A stretch of DNA of 64,000 nt, taken from the IMG/VR virus record IMGVR_UViG_3300034283_001919, positions 40,068-104,067 of that record. The stretch is one strand, 5' to 3'. Position numbers and translations under genes: made by a program. This document shows positions 8,339-16,298 of the stretch, piece after piece. Under the pieces are notes generated by a model. The model was not told the DNA's origin. It did no database searches and saw only the letters and a program-made list of their open reading frames with translations. The first letter of the stretch is position 1; each line of letters opens with the position of its first letter. This DNA comes from a virus.

Positions 8339-9214
8339 CTAGCGTACAGAAGTAGCTTTAACATTCCAGTTTCTAAGTCTGCCACTAGAGAAGTGGAGAA
8401 TCCAACTGGCGAATAAAGCATTGACTGCTGGTGTCATTAGATCGTCAGGGGCATAACCAAATTGTTCTCTTAATGTTTTAAACCATGAAGAGTTGATTTG
8501 GAGCAGACCTGAGTCGTATGAACCGTTAGAGTTGAGGGTCCAGACTATATGCCCGTTTTCCCATTTAGCATTGACGGCTCCAGGATTACACCTAGATTCA
8601 CGCCAAGCGATATAAGAAAACACTTTGTGTGGCAGGGCATACTTCTTAAAAGTATCTTCAAACTGTGGACAGTAAAATTCTTTACCTACAGGAAGTTTAA
8701 CTTTAAGAACTGTGTCTTTTTTAGGTTTGAGGTAAGTATTATTTTTAATACAGCCCCAACCATTAAAGCCAACAGCTGGTCTAAAGAATGGTGTGTTATT
8801 AGTTCTGTCTTCGACAGTCATAAACTCATTCTTTGTTTGGTAGCCAAACACTGCAATTCTGTTAGCCACTACGATCTGTTCAAGAACAGTCGCTTTGGAA
8901 GGATGAGATGCAAACTCTTTGCCACCATATCCTTGCCATGTGGATTTAGCTATGCCAAGTCCACCACCCCAGTTGCCACCGTCTTGCCAGTCCTGGCGAG
9001 TCTCGCATTGGGCTACTTTAGTCCAGTACTTAATAGAAGGTCCCATCTTAAATTCGACGGACTTCCACTTAGTAGGAGTACTGAGTAGGGTGGTACTTCG
9101 GGGCTCGGAAGAAAGCTCCGAGACGCCTCCAGTTGCTGCACCAGCAGCAGAGCTAACAACAACAGATGTTACTAGCATTGTTAATATTAATATTATCACT
9201 CGTAGTATGCGCAT
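8339..9214 (-). CDS. secreted cell-wall enzyme: Rpf-like domain plus lysozyme/SLT-like domain
   Basis: The 291-residue protein starts at 9214 with AAAAGGAGCGAATAAA upstream. It has a signal peptide (about residues 1-28, ending AAGA). Residues about 55-115 resemble resuscitation-promoting factor (VAQCETRQDWQDGGNWGGGL with STWQGYGG). The C-terminal part resembles a lytic transglycosylase (FSYIAWRESRCNPGAVN, the catalytic Glu being in WRES, then DSGLLQINSSWF). Both domains cleave peptidoglycan glycan strands. Rpf domains are typical of actinobacteria, which supports the host call. It may serve lysis or virion entry; the signal peptide favours export during infection. Confidence 0.85.
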   Translation of the reverse strand: MRILRVIILILTMLVTSVVVSSAAGAATGGVSELSSEPRSTTLLSTPTKWKSVEFKMGPSIKYWTKVAQCETRQDWQDGGNWGGGLGIAKSTWQGYGGKEFASHPSKATVLEQIVVANRIAVFGYQTKNEFMTVEDRTNNTPFFRPAVGFNGWGCIKNNTYLKPKKDTVLKVKLPVGKEFYCPQFEDTFKKYALPHKVFSYIAWRESRCNPGAVNAKWENGHIVWTLNSNGSYDSGLLQINSSWFKTLREQFGYAPDDLMTPAVNALFASWILHFSSGRLRNWNVKATSVR

Positions 9215-9420
9215 TTTATTCGCTCCTTTTCGATTGGGTTTGAAATCTTAAAAACAGATTTCATTAGCATCGCGCAGGTTGCGAAATCGAATGTTCCGGA
9301 CACAACGAATTGTCCGTTCAACAAAAGACAGGTTTGCCTTCTCCGACTTCACAGTATAACTGTTACGTAAGGGATTGTTTCCCTGCCCGCTTGTCAACGG
9401 GCATGTATATAGTATAACAC
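9215..9420 (-). promoter_or_regulatory. long structured 5' leader of the Rpf/lysozyme gene
   Basis: About 200 nt upstream of the start carry no gene but several hairpins. GGACA/TGTCC (9287-9315 area), GATTTC/GAAATC around TTGCGCGAT, and a CCCGTTGACAAGCGGG helix near 9390-9405 are visible. A sigma70-like TATACT box occurs around 9358. Actinobacterial rpf genes are often under riboswitch or leader control, so a regulatory RNA is plausible. I could not match a named riboswitch consensus. Confidence 0.35.
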
Positions 9421-9448
9421 ATTGGATATGGGTGGTTCCAGTTGGTGT

Positions 9449-9607
9449 TCAGCTACATTCCTCCTTGTTAGGACTATTAGAAAGGTCTTGCCTAAGAAGA
9501 CGAACTTCTTCGGTAAGTTGATCAATTTTTTGAGCAACCAAGACTATTGACCTAGTGAGTAGATTTACATCAACAGGGTGCTGTTGAGTTCTATCTTTCT
9601 TAGCCAT
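9449..9607 (-). CDS. small coiled-coil-like protein (52 aa)
   Basis: The short gene begins MAKKDRTQQHPVDVNLLTRS and continues with a heptad-like amphipathic helix (LVAQKIDQLTEEVRLLRQDL). The upstream sequence TAAGGAATAGACT offers a ribosome site. It ends just before the structured leader of the Rpf gene. It is probably a small oligomerising protein; the function is unknown. Confidence 0.6.
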   Translation of the reverse strand: MAKKDRTQQHPVDVNLLTRSIVLVAQKIDQLTEEVRLLRQDLSNSPNKEECS

Positions 9608-9660
9608 AGTCTATTCCTTAATAATAATCTTTTGAAAACAGGAAGCAATAGATAAAAAAA

Positions 9661-9751
9661 GGCCTCATATCTAACCATAACTTTAAAACAAAGAAGTAGA
9701 TTTTTAGTTTACTTATTCGCTCTTAACAAAGCAAATGGTTAGCATGAAGCC
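9661..9751. repeat. long inverted repeat, possible structured RNA
   Basis: Positions 9661-9678 (GGCCTCATATCTAACCAT) pair with 9735-9751 (ATGGTTAGCATGAAGCC) over about 15 bases, enclosing roughly 55 nt. A perfect small palindrome GTTATCAA TTG TTGATAAC follows at 9772-9790, next to the stop of the HTH gene. The segment lies in a 187 nt gap and may terminate or regulate leftward transcripts. Neither strand shows a classic T-run. Confidence 0.4.
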
Positions 9752-9794
9752 GATTTATCGAGATTACTGCGCTGTTATCAATTGTTGATAACCT

Positions 9795-10019
9795 CTATAT
9801 AGTACCCTCGTTATTTAAAAAGAGGGTGTTTTGTGAGGAATTAATTTTAAAAGTACCACGCTTAACTGACTCAAAGCGTGATGCATTTGAACGAATAAAA
9901 GTGTATACTGTTTGAATGGTAGTTTCTACTGCATCAGCAATCTGCTGAGGAGTAACTTCACTACCAATGTTCTGGTCAAGGTATTGTGTTATGAGTTGAG
10001 TTTTATTTCTCTTTTGCAT
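9795..10019 (-). CDS. small helix-turn-helix DNA-binding protein (74 aa)
   Basis: The 74-residue protein contains a helix-turn-helix stretch (TPQQIADAVETTIQTVYTFI, about residues 23-42) followed by a basic wing-like KRGTFKIN. This resembles winged-helix regulators. The start has AAAGGAAACCACA upstream. A short local regulator is likely; its target is not known. The upstream 190 nt carries AT-rich sequence with AAAGGTATATAA near 10069, similar to but weaker than the element array at 19.3-24.9 kb. Confidence 0.65.
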   Translation of the reverse strand: MQKRNKTQLITQYLDQNIGSEVTPQQIADAVETTIQTVYTFIRSNASRFESVKRGTFKINSSQNTLFLNNEGTI

Positions 10020-10207
10020 TGTGGTTTCCTTTCCCGTTAACGGGGATTGTTTATGGATTTTTATTCATATAAAGGTATATAAATAATTGTGTTACATAGG
10101 AATAGTTTAGCAAATAAAGTTGATAAAATCAAGAACATCATTACAAATAATATAATATATATAGTGATGATGTCCTCGAAGGTATATAAAATCAATGGTC
10201 TAACAAA

Positions 10208-10492
10208 TTAATCTTGACGTGGAGCTATCTTAGAGACTTGCATGAGAGCTTGAAAGAAAGTTATGATGGTTTCATGAACTTTGAAGTTAGCGTCCATTAA
10301 TGAAGAAAGACTAACAACAGTATCTTCTGGAAGTGTGTAAAGATCTAATTCAAGAATATAATTTTGGATAGTGCTAACATTTTCAGACAGCACTGACATC
10401 ATAGACATGAGCTCAGCGTGGTTAGCCAAGAAGAATTTCTCAATGTCTGCAGGGTCTTGTAAGTTATAACTTGAGATATCAATATCAGCCAT
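10208..10492 (-). CDS. hypothetical helical protein (94 aa)
   Basis: Two starts are possible: an ATG at 10540 giving 110 residues, or the ATG at 10492 giving MADIDISSYNLQDPADIEKF. The second gives a more natural acidic N-terminus. The product is predicted to be almost wholly helical (AELMSMMSVLSENVSTIQNY). No family is recognised. Confidence 0.55.
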   Translation of the reverse strand: MADIDISSYNLQDPADIEKFFLANHAELMSMMSVLSENVSTIQNYILELDLYTLPEDTVVSLSSLMDANFKVHETIITFFQALMQVSKIAPRQD

Positions 10493-10664
10493 ATTAGTTG
10501 GTGCCTCTCGTTTAAAAAAAACCATAGTCAACTCTGCCATCTCTAGGACAGTGGTGATGGGGCACTGGGAGATTTTAATCTGAGCTAAGGAGGGTAAGTG
10601 CTCAAAGATTATTTCCTAGAGACAGCAGAGCTGACTACAGTTCGTTGTTTTTTATGGTAGCGGA

Positions 10665-10680
10665 TGTTTCACGTGGAACA
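10665..10680. other. parS: parS-like centromere site
   Basis: TGTTTCACGTGGAACA differs at one position from the bacterial chromosomal parS consensus TGTTTCACGTGAAACA, which ParB binds. It lies in a 240 nt intergenic segment (10541-10779) with no gene, upstream in coordinate of a strong terminator. No ParA or ParB gene is in the window. The match is direct; binding is inference. Confidence 0.7.
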
Positions 10681-10723
10681 TTGTAAGTTGGTGTTAACCC
10701 TCGTACGCGTTCGCCCGCGTGAG

Positions 10724-10770
10724 AAAAAAAACCCCCAGAATACTAGCAACGTGCTAATACTCTGGGGGTT
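10724..10770 (-). terminator. strong intrinsic terminator after the 847 aa gene
   Basis: On the minus strand the 10-base arms at 10761-10770 and 10730-10739 (CCCCCAGA/TCTGGGGG core) pair around about 21 nt. They are followed by eight T residues (complement of 10724-10731). It lies directly downstream of the stop at 10780. This is a textbook rho-independent terminator for leftward transcription. Confidence 0.9.
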
Positions 10771-10779
10771 CATAAACTG

Positions 10780-13323
10780 TTAAGCAGTTTTCTTTGCGTT
10801 GGTAAACACAATAGGGCTAATCTTACCACGGAATCTTTGGTATTCAATGGCTTCATCAAAGGTATGATAACTGCCATCTTCATCGATGCCAATCCATTCA
10901 GATGTCTTGCTCTGCATTACTCGGACTGTGCCATCTTTGTTTCTAATGAAAGAAACTACGTTAGCCAATCCATAATATTGGAGTGCTCGTTCAAGGAACG
11001 GAAAGACATGTCGATTGAATACGATTTGGTCACTTACTTTACCATTTGAAGTTGGGTGCTTCAAGCTGGCAGAATAGAGACCAAGTACTAGATCGTGTCG
11101 ATCAGACTCATTGTCATGTAGTTCAATCTTATCAACGATTGATTGATACAGGAAGTCCCAGCTACTGCTGTCAAGATAACCACTAGATTCATTCATGTCT
11201 GATTGATTCAAGTTGTAAATATCTTTACGGAATTGTTTTAAGATAGGAATAGCATTGAAGCTCAAGCGATAGCCAATCTTATGAATAACTTCATCAGGTT
11301 GACAGTTCTTTTGAGCCCATTCGGTAATCATCTTTACATACTCACGATATTTAGTTTTCGTGATCATATTAAGCTGAGTGATTTTACCTTCGTGCTTTTC
11401 TACAAATTGGCCTGGCTTGAGATAGTAGTCAAACTTCTTAGCATCCCATAATGAACGGTCTACTGGAAGTCCAGAACTAATAACTTCATCAACCAATACT
11501 TTAGCTTCAAGCTCAATCGCTTCACGGTCAGCTGGTTCGTTTGTCTGAGTGCAACCGTCGATTGCATCTTCCAAACTACACAGTTGAAGTGGACGATGAG
11601 AATGGAACACAGAAGTATGTAGCATTACAGCATTGACGAAACCGCCAACGCCTCCACCTGTCATACTAGATCGGATATCATTAAAGACATCTTGTCTAGT
11701 ATAGGTTTCAGTACGTTCAGCTTTAGGAGCAGTAGAAGAAGGAAGTCCTACATAGCTAACTTTCCCTGCGTGAATGGCGGTAGATAGGCGCATAGGCCAA
11801 CCACGTCCAGAACACTCAGGAAACTTAACTTGAGTACCGTCACTGGTCAACCAAGTTGGAGACCATTGTCCTTCTACATATCTAAATACAGAGTACTCAC
11901 CAAGACCATTTGGAGATCGACGTGCAAAGACAACCTTTTCTTTATCATATTGTCCACCAACTGGAGTCCTATAGAATAAACCAAAGAAGTCGTCACCGTC
12001 GCAGCCACCATGGCTCTCATACATCTCAATCCAATCGAGATCATTAACTACGTGTACACCAAGGTCATTGATGCGTTGAATAGTTCCTTCTTCGACTTCT
12101 ACATCATAACCAGATAAGCGAGCCATAGACTCGCTAATAATCTGTTCAGATACAGAACAAGGGATTGGGATACGTTCTTGAAGGGGTTTAGCATGGCTAG
12201 TAGCAAGGGTCTGGAATAACCAAGGGGAATCAGTTACCTTCATCCCCATTGCTTTCCAGCGATAACCTTGATATTGAAACCGTGCATAAGACTCTTCATC
12301 TTCAAGGTTAGTATCATCACGGAAAGAACGTTGGTATACATTCTTCCAGTTCATCAAAAGCTTATTGTTGATGGCATCGTTGAAGAGTTTCTTATATTCC
12401 TCGTCTAGCCAATATTCCATATCACTCTTGGTAAAGAGTTGTGGCATATTAATAAGAGTTTGATCGTCCGTACGGACTTTGGACTTAGGTCCTTGAGGCT
12501 CAGCAATGAGTTGATAGCCTTCAGAATATGAGATCTCTGTCTTGACATTTCCATGCCAAGTCAATACATCTACACCTTCAGGAAGTTTATCGGTAACAAA
12601 GCAGTTGCCTTTAAGCTGACCCATTGGTCCAGTAAGTCTAATATTAAATACTTTAGCATTATATAGATTACGGATGCAATCCATACGCATAGTAGGATTA
12701 AGATAGTACTCACCTGGATCCTCGTTTTCAGCGGGATCAAAGATAGGTAGGTTATCAATACCTTTATGGATCAATCGTGGATGGATAGCAAAGCCACCGT
12801 CTAAGAGTCGATCCCAAACTTCAGGATTTTGATAAAATTCTTGATAGTCTTCAGCATCTATAAGCCAATAGCCTTCTTCATCGCTATCGAAATAGCGACT
12901 AAAGTCGCCGGCTTCACAATAGCGTATTTTGATTTCATCAAGATCAAAGTGAGCATTGATTAAAGTAGGTCGATGGAGAGTCTTCAACCGCTTAGCAGTC
13001 TTGCCTCCACCGTGGACAGTATAACCCATATCAGTAAAGATACTAAGCCATTCAGTATTGTTGCCAATTTGACAGATAACAATTTTGTTCTTGTCAACTA
13101 GAGCATACTGAATAGAAGGATCATTAATGATTTGTTGAATTTGGGTAAATTCATGTTCGTTTTGTGGGATAGGCAAAGAGCCTACCCGATAGAATGATTC
13201 GCCAGAATATTGTAATGCCTGGCGAAGGTGAGATATATCGTAGAAACCTACTTGATATCCACCTGTAGAGCGAATAGGTCCATCAGCATAGCAGATAGTT
13301 CTTGTTTTGGGGTTAATGGCCAA
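10780..13323 (-). CDS. large protein of unknown function (847 aa) with GGCDGDDF motif
   Basis: The start is a TTG at 13323 with AAGGAGGGATTT upstream. The 847-residue soluble protein has no family I can name with confidence. Around residue 435 an acidic motif (HGGCDGDDFFGLFYRTPVGG) followed by FARRSPNGLGEYSVFRY recalls the DxDGD metal-binding loop of two-barrel RNA polymerases and RdRP-like or YonO-like enzymes. The first Asp of that motif is replaced by Gly, and the surrounding order differs. It is a single-gene unit between a strong terminator and its own leader. It has two in-frame CGG codons read as Arg. A nucleic-acid enzyme is possible; this is speculation. Confidence 0.75.
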   Translation of the reverse strand: MAINPKTRTICYADGPIRSTGGYQVGFYDISHLRQALQYSGESFYRVGSLPIPQNEHEFTQIQQIINDPSIQYALVDKNKIVICQIGNNTEWLSIFTDMGYTVHGGGKTAKRLKTLHRPTLINAHFDLDEIKIRYCEAGDFSRYFDSDEEGYWLIDAEDYQEFYQNPEVWDRLLDGGFAIHPRLIHKGIDNLPIFDPAENEDPGEYYLNPTMRMDCIRNLYNAKVFNIRLTGPMGQLKGNCFVTDKLPEGVDVLTWHGNVKTEISYSEGYQLIAEPQGPKSKVRTDDQTLINMPQLFTKSDMEYWLDEEYKKLFNDAINNKLLMNWKNVYQRSFRDDTNLEDEESYARFQYQGYRWKAMGMKVTDSPWLFQTLATSHAKPLQERIPIPCSVSEQIISESMARLSGYDVEVEEGTIQRINDLGVHVVNDLDWIEMYESHGGCDGDDFFGLFYRTPVGGQYDKEKVVFARRSPNGLGEYSVFRYVEGQWSPTWLTSDGTQVKFPECSGRGWPMRLSTAIHAGKVSYVGLPSSTAPKAERTETYTRQDVFNDIRSSMTGGGVGGFVNAVMLHTSVFHSHRPLQLCSLEDAIDGCTQTNEPADREAIELEAKVLVDEVISSGLPVDRSLWDAKKFDYYLKPGQFVEKHEGKITQLNMITKTKYREYVKMITEWAQKNCQPDEVIHKIGYRLSFNAIPILKQFRKDIYNLNQSDMNESSGYLDSSSWDFLYQSIVDKIELHDNESDRHDLVLGLYSASLKHPTSNGKVSDQIVFNRHVFPFLERALQYYGLANVVSFIRNKDGTVRVMQSKTSEWIGIDEDGSYHTFDEAIEYQRFRGKISPIVFTNAKKTA

Positions 13324-13408
13324 AATCCCTCCTTAAGAGATTGTGTAATTATAATTATATTTTTGTATGTCTTTGCATAAACATAAAAAAGTATGATGGG
13401 GGGTGTAA

Positions 13409-13438
13409 GTGGGAGTATACATTTCTGCATACTCCCAC
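13409..13438 (-). terminator. hairpin downstream of the 353 aa gene
   Basis: GTGGGAGTAT (13409-13418) and ATACTCCCAC (13429-13438) form a perfect 10 bp stem with a 10 nt loop, just after the stop at 13467 in transcription order. The following transcript is C- and T-rich, without an uninterrupted T-run. Termination or 3'-end protection is likely. Confidence 0.6.
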
Positions 13439-13466
13439 CTACGGTAGGGCTTAGTTAGATGATTGC

Positions 13467-14528
13467 TTATTCCCAGGAAATTGGAGCTTCACCAGCAACA
13501 GCCGAAGCTGGTGCAGATGCAGTCGTATTACCTGAGGTATTAGCTTGCAATGAGTTTGTCCAAAGATCAACTGGCATTACTTTGTCGTTAACGACAACAG
13601 AGAAACGTCCGCAGTTAGCTTTGGTTGCATACCACTGGTCTTGAAGTTCAATAACAGAAGGATCTTTCTCGTCGATAACTTTACCTTGAGAAGAACCAGA
13701 CCAAACGCTTGACCAGTTCTGAGAAATGCGCATCAAAGCATTTGCATGCTCTTCAACGGCTTTAATTTTCTCAGGAGACCATGCTTCTACAACAGAGTTT
13801 GTAGTGATATCGTTCTTCATAGCTGCTGAAGTCTTACGAAGATCTACAATACGCTTGTAGTTAGCTGTAATGGCATCTACGAAATCAAGGAAACCTTGAC
13901 CTGTCTTAGATTCTTCGCGCTTTGCACGGCTAACTTCAAAGCCTACAATTGCAGGACCAGTAAGGTTCTTTGGCATTTCCCAAACTTCTTTAACTTTAGC
14001 AGGCAAGTTCTTAGTACCGAGACCACTTACTGCACCAAGTGACTTGAATGAGTCACGAAGTTCGTTGTAGCTATCGATATTAGAGCCAAACTGTTGCCAG
14101 AAGAAGGTCATACCTGAGTTGAAACGGAAGCCAAGGCTTTCGAGTGTAGGCATGAATTCTTCCAATGTAACTTGGTTTTGAGCTGAAGCATTAGACATTG
14201 CAAGAAGAAGTTCTTGAAGGCTAATAATTTCAGTTCCAATCATTACTTCTACGTCCATTTGAACGTTGTTAAAGATACCTGATACTAATGGCTTTGTGCC
14301 ATTTGCAGAAGTGTGATCTTCAACGCTAAGACGCTGGAGATTTGCAGATTTTAAGGTAACGAAACCAGGAAGCATGTTGCCATTAAAGGAAGCCTGAAAT
14401 GGAACACGACGGCCAAGGATTAAGTTAGCTGTTTTTGGTGTGGACTGCAGTATTTCGGGTGAATCTACTGCAATTCCAAGTGAACCTTCTGGGTCGAAGG
14501 ACTTAACAAGTGTATTTAGAATAGACAT
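13467..14528 (-). CDS. hypothetical protein (353 aa)
   Basis: The 353-residue soluble protein begins MSILNTLVKSFDPEGSLGIA. It ends in a low-complexity Ala/Ser/Thr/Asn tail (about residues 330-347) before EAPISWE. It uses frequent, well-translated codons and is framed by a long hairpin upstream and a hairpin downstream, suggesting an abundant product expressed on its own. No domain is recognised. A structural or DNA-associated role is possible but unsupported. Confidence 0.75.
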   Translation of the reverse strand: MSILNTLVKSFDPEGSLGIAVDSPEILQSTPKTANLILGRRVPFQASFNGNMLPGFVTLKSANLQRLSVEDHTSANGTKPLVSGIFNNVQMDVEVMIGTEIISLQELLLAMSNASAQNQVTLEEFMPTLESLGFRFNSGMTFFWQQFGSNIDSYNELRDSFKSLGAVSGLGTKNLPAKVKEVWEMPKNLTGPAIVGFEVSRAKREESKTGQGFLDFVDAITANYKRIVDLRKTSAAMKNDITTNSVVEAWSPEKIKAVEEHANALMRISQNWSSVWSGSSQGKVIDEKDPSVIELQDQWYATKANCGRFSVVVNDKVMPVDLWTNSLQANTSGNTTASAPASAVAGEAPISWE

Positions 14529-14587
14529 AGTGTCAATAATTCTTTCTGTATAAATAGGGATAATATTTGGGTTTTTAATTGGGCTTT

Positions 14588-14633
14588 ATGACCTAGGGAT
14601 TGGGTGATCCCTAGGTCATTGTTTTTTATTTTA
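14588..14633 (+). terminator. perfect long hairpin with T-run on the plus strand
   Basis: ATGACCTAGGGAT (14588-14600) pairs perfectly with ATCCCTAGGTCAT (14607-14619), 13 bp with a 6 nt loop, followed on the plus strand by TGTTTTTTATTTT. It is therefore a terminator for rightward RNA, although nearby genes run leftward. In the leftward transcript it forms a stable hairpin in the leader of the 353-residue gene. It may block antisense transcription or protect that mRNA. Confidence 0.7.
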
Positions 14634-14643
14634 ATGAATTTAT

Positions 14644-14733
14644 TTATTTCTTTGTTACAAAGCCAGTGATGAACGCACCAAAGATGCGAACACGCTGACT
14701 GATTGCAACAACAGTATTTTTAATGATACTCAT
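14644..14733 (-). CDS. microprotein (29 aa), basic and hydrophobic
   Basis: The product is MSIIKNTVVAISQRVRIFGA followed by FITGFVTKK. The ATG follows AAAGGAGACAGCACA, an excellent ribosome site, and overlaps the stop of the preceding gene by 4 nt (ATGA). The amphipathic, basic sequence could insert into membranes. The start context makes it credible despite its size. Confidence 0.55.
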   Translation of the reverse strand: MSIIKNTVVAISQRVRIFGAFITGFVTKK

Positions 14734-14933
14734 TGTGCTGTCTCCTTTAAGAGATCTAGTTGATAAGCGGAATATCCTGGAAGGGATGAACCTTCATCAG
14801 GGGAATGGTCGAAACACCAAGGCTCGTCATCGTACAAGACGAATTCTGAGCAAGATGGTTCTATACATTTGTGTCTATATATACCGTTACTAGGGTTTGC
14901 TTGGTATGCACCTATTGTATTGGAAATGGTCAT
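14730..14933 (-). CDS. small Cys-containing protein (67 aa)
   Basis: The ATG at 14933 overlaps the stop of the 23-residue gene upstream (ATGA), so this start is preferred over a GTG at 14942. The protein begins MTISNTIGAYQANPSNGIYR. It carries HKCIEPSCSEF and WCFDHSPDEG, a Cys/His pattern compatible with one zinc site. The function is unknown. Confidence 0.65.
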   Translation of the reverse strand: MTISNTIGAYQANPSNGIYRHKCIEPSCSEFVLYDDEPWCFDHSPDEGSSLPGYSAYQLDLLKETAQ

Positions 14934-15001
14934 TTTGACCACCCAAAAGCAAACGCTACGGAAGTGATAGTGAGCCCAATGTATTGTGCTACACGTTTCA
15001 T
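14930..15001 (-). CDS. microprotein (23 aa), hydrophobic
   Basis: The product MKRVAQYIGLTITSVAFAFG plus WSK is a short basic N-terminus followed by one hydrophobic helix. Its ATG overlaps the stop of the upstream membrane gene, and its stop overlaps the next ATG. It is therefore embedded in a chain of ATGA-coupled genes, which is the main support for it being real. It may be a small membrane peptide. Confidence 0.5.
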   Translation of the reverse strand: MKRVAQYIGLTITSVAFAFGWSK

Positions 15002-15513
15002 GGTGTTGTCCTTATCTTAGCCAGACGTTTTCTAGCTACATAGTTGTTATACTTAACCACATATGGACGAACCCATACGATAAAGTCGCGGGTCATCCAG
15101 ATAGGGAAAGTAAGGAATCGGATAAAGCTATACATAAGTTTACCTAGATCATTCAAAGCTACACCCCATTTAGCGAGGGTAACTTTATAGTTTTCTAGTT
15201 TAGACTTAAAGATAGCATGGTGATATTTGTATTCACTTCCACCGTGTGCACGAGCACGAGGTGTGTCATAGTTCCATTTAAGGAACTGATAACCTGGAAC
15301 TGAAAGTACAGTTGAGATAACACCAGCACCCATTGCTACAAGACCTGCTGCACCAAATGCTATACCCATTATGAATGAGATAACAAGAGAGTTTAGTAGG
15401 TTGAACAATGGATATTTAGCTGACATTTGACGCCAGATTGGAACCTTAGCAGCAATCATGAGCTCTAAAGCACACGATGTAATTGCTAAGATAATCATCA
15501 TAGATAATAACAT
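14998..15513 (-). CDS. membrane protein (171 aa)
   Basis: The protein has an N-terminal hydrophobic segment (MLLSMMIILAITSCALELMI) and further helices at about residues 35-75 (SLVISFIMGIAFGAAGLVAM). A basic cytoplasmic region of about 95 residues follows (PRARAHGGSEYKYHHAIF). A ribosome site GGAGTAACTA precedes the start. It overlaps its neighbours on both sides, so it belongs to the coupled leftward block. The function is unknown. Confidence 0.7.
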   Translation of the reverse strand: MLLSMMIILAITSCALELMIAAKVPIWRQMSAKYPLFNLLNSLVISFIMGIAFGAAGLVAMGAGVISTVLSVPGYQFLKWNYDTPRARAHGGSEYKYHHAIFKSKLENYKVTLAKWGVALNDLGKLMYSFIRFLTFPIWMTRDFIVWVRPYVVKYNNYVARKRLAKIRTTP

Positions 15514-15707
15514 TAGTTACTCCTTTGGGTTTCACCAGTGATGTCTTGTTTGGCCCAATCATACAGGGCTTTATCAGCTCCTGTAAGTTGGGATGATTTT
15601 GATTTAGATTTTGTATAGGTTATAAAACCAAACACAAATCCTACATTGATTACGGCAGATACCAGCAAGAAAGCTGAAATCATACCTGAAAGATACCAAT
15701 ACCACAT
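15513..15707 (-). CDS. small membrane protein (64 aa)
   Basis: One transmembrane helix (about residues 7-33, SGMISAFLLVSAVINVGFVF) is followed by a basic stretch TKSKSKSSQ and a short soluble tail. The start follows TTAGGAGAAATTAAA. It abuts the next membrane gene, suggesting the two act together at the membrane. Confidence 0.7.
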   Translation of the reverse strand: MWYWYLSGMISAFLLVSAVINVGFVFGFITYTKSKSKSSQLTGADKALYDWAKQDITGETQRSN

Positions 15708-15758
15708 TTTAATTTCTCCTAATGTTAGTGGGTTATTGTTTGGGCTAAGGATAATGAC

Positions 15759-16280
15759 CTAGAGGAAATCCTCTAAGTCATCATCCAAATATTGTCGCTT
15801 TACCCAAGTTAATTCGGGTGTAGCTATGTAAGTAGTGGATTGATTGTATGGACCAGACTTTTCAGTCTGATCCCAAGTCCAAGCGTATGGACAACAAGGT
15901 GGAACAAGTGTTCCATTCTCAATGTGGCTAAGTTCGCCACCTGAGAAACACCATCCTCCGGTGATGTTGCCATGACCACCATGAACTCCTGCAAATTTTG
16001 CAAGTCCAGGTAGTGCATTGAAAAGTATCACACTGCAGTCATGGCACAAATGTGCTAGGTATGGATTAGAATCATACTCAGAAATTGAGTACACTTCACC
16101 CCGAGTTTGATCGGGGATGCAGTCAGTGAATCCGCCATAGTGTCCAAGTGACAAGGTATTGATAGAAATACCGTCGTCAATAAACATACCCTGTTGTTGA
16201 GTCGTGGGATTGGGTATCCCACAGTTTGTACAGTTGAGTAGTGGATATTTATCCACTAATTCTTGAGAATGATTAAGCAT
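15759..16280 (-). CDS. Cys-rich protein with zinc-ribbon-like pairs (173 aa)
   Basis: The 173-residue protein has CTNCG (residues 17-21) and CHDCS (about 79-83), two Cx2C knuckles that could bind zinc, and later Cys in GGWCFSGG and VPPCCPYAW. No catalytic motif is recognised. It carries one in-frame CGG (ACT CGG GGT) read as Arg. Confidence 0.65.
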   Translation of the reverse strand: MLNHSQELVDKYPLLNCTNCGIPNPTTQQQGMFIDDGISINTLSLGHYGGFTDCIPDQTRGEVYSISEYDSNPYLAHLCHDCSVILFNALPGLAKFAGVHGGHGNITGGWCFSGGELSHIENGTLVPPCCPYAWTWDQTEKSGPYNQSTTYIATPELTWVKRQYLDDDLEDFL

Positions 16281-16298
16281 ACTCTTTCATTTTTTTCT

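Noticed and set aside
9215-9420. A named riboswitch upstream of the Rpf gene
   Set aside because: I looked for c-di-AMP (ydaO) and c-di-GMP signatures. One fragment resembles the GGCAAACC of c-di-GMP-I riboswitches, but the other conserved blocks are missing.
10780-13323. T7-type single-subunit RNA polymerase
   Set aside because: The characteristic motifs of T7-like polymerases (DGSCSGIQH, HDS) were not seen in this or any other gene in the window.
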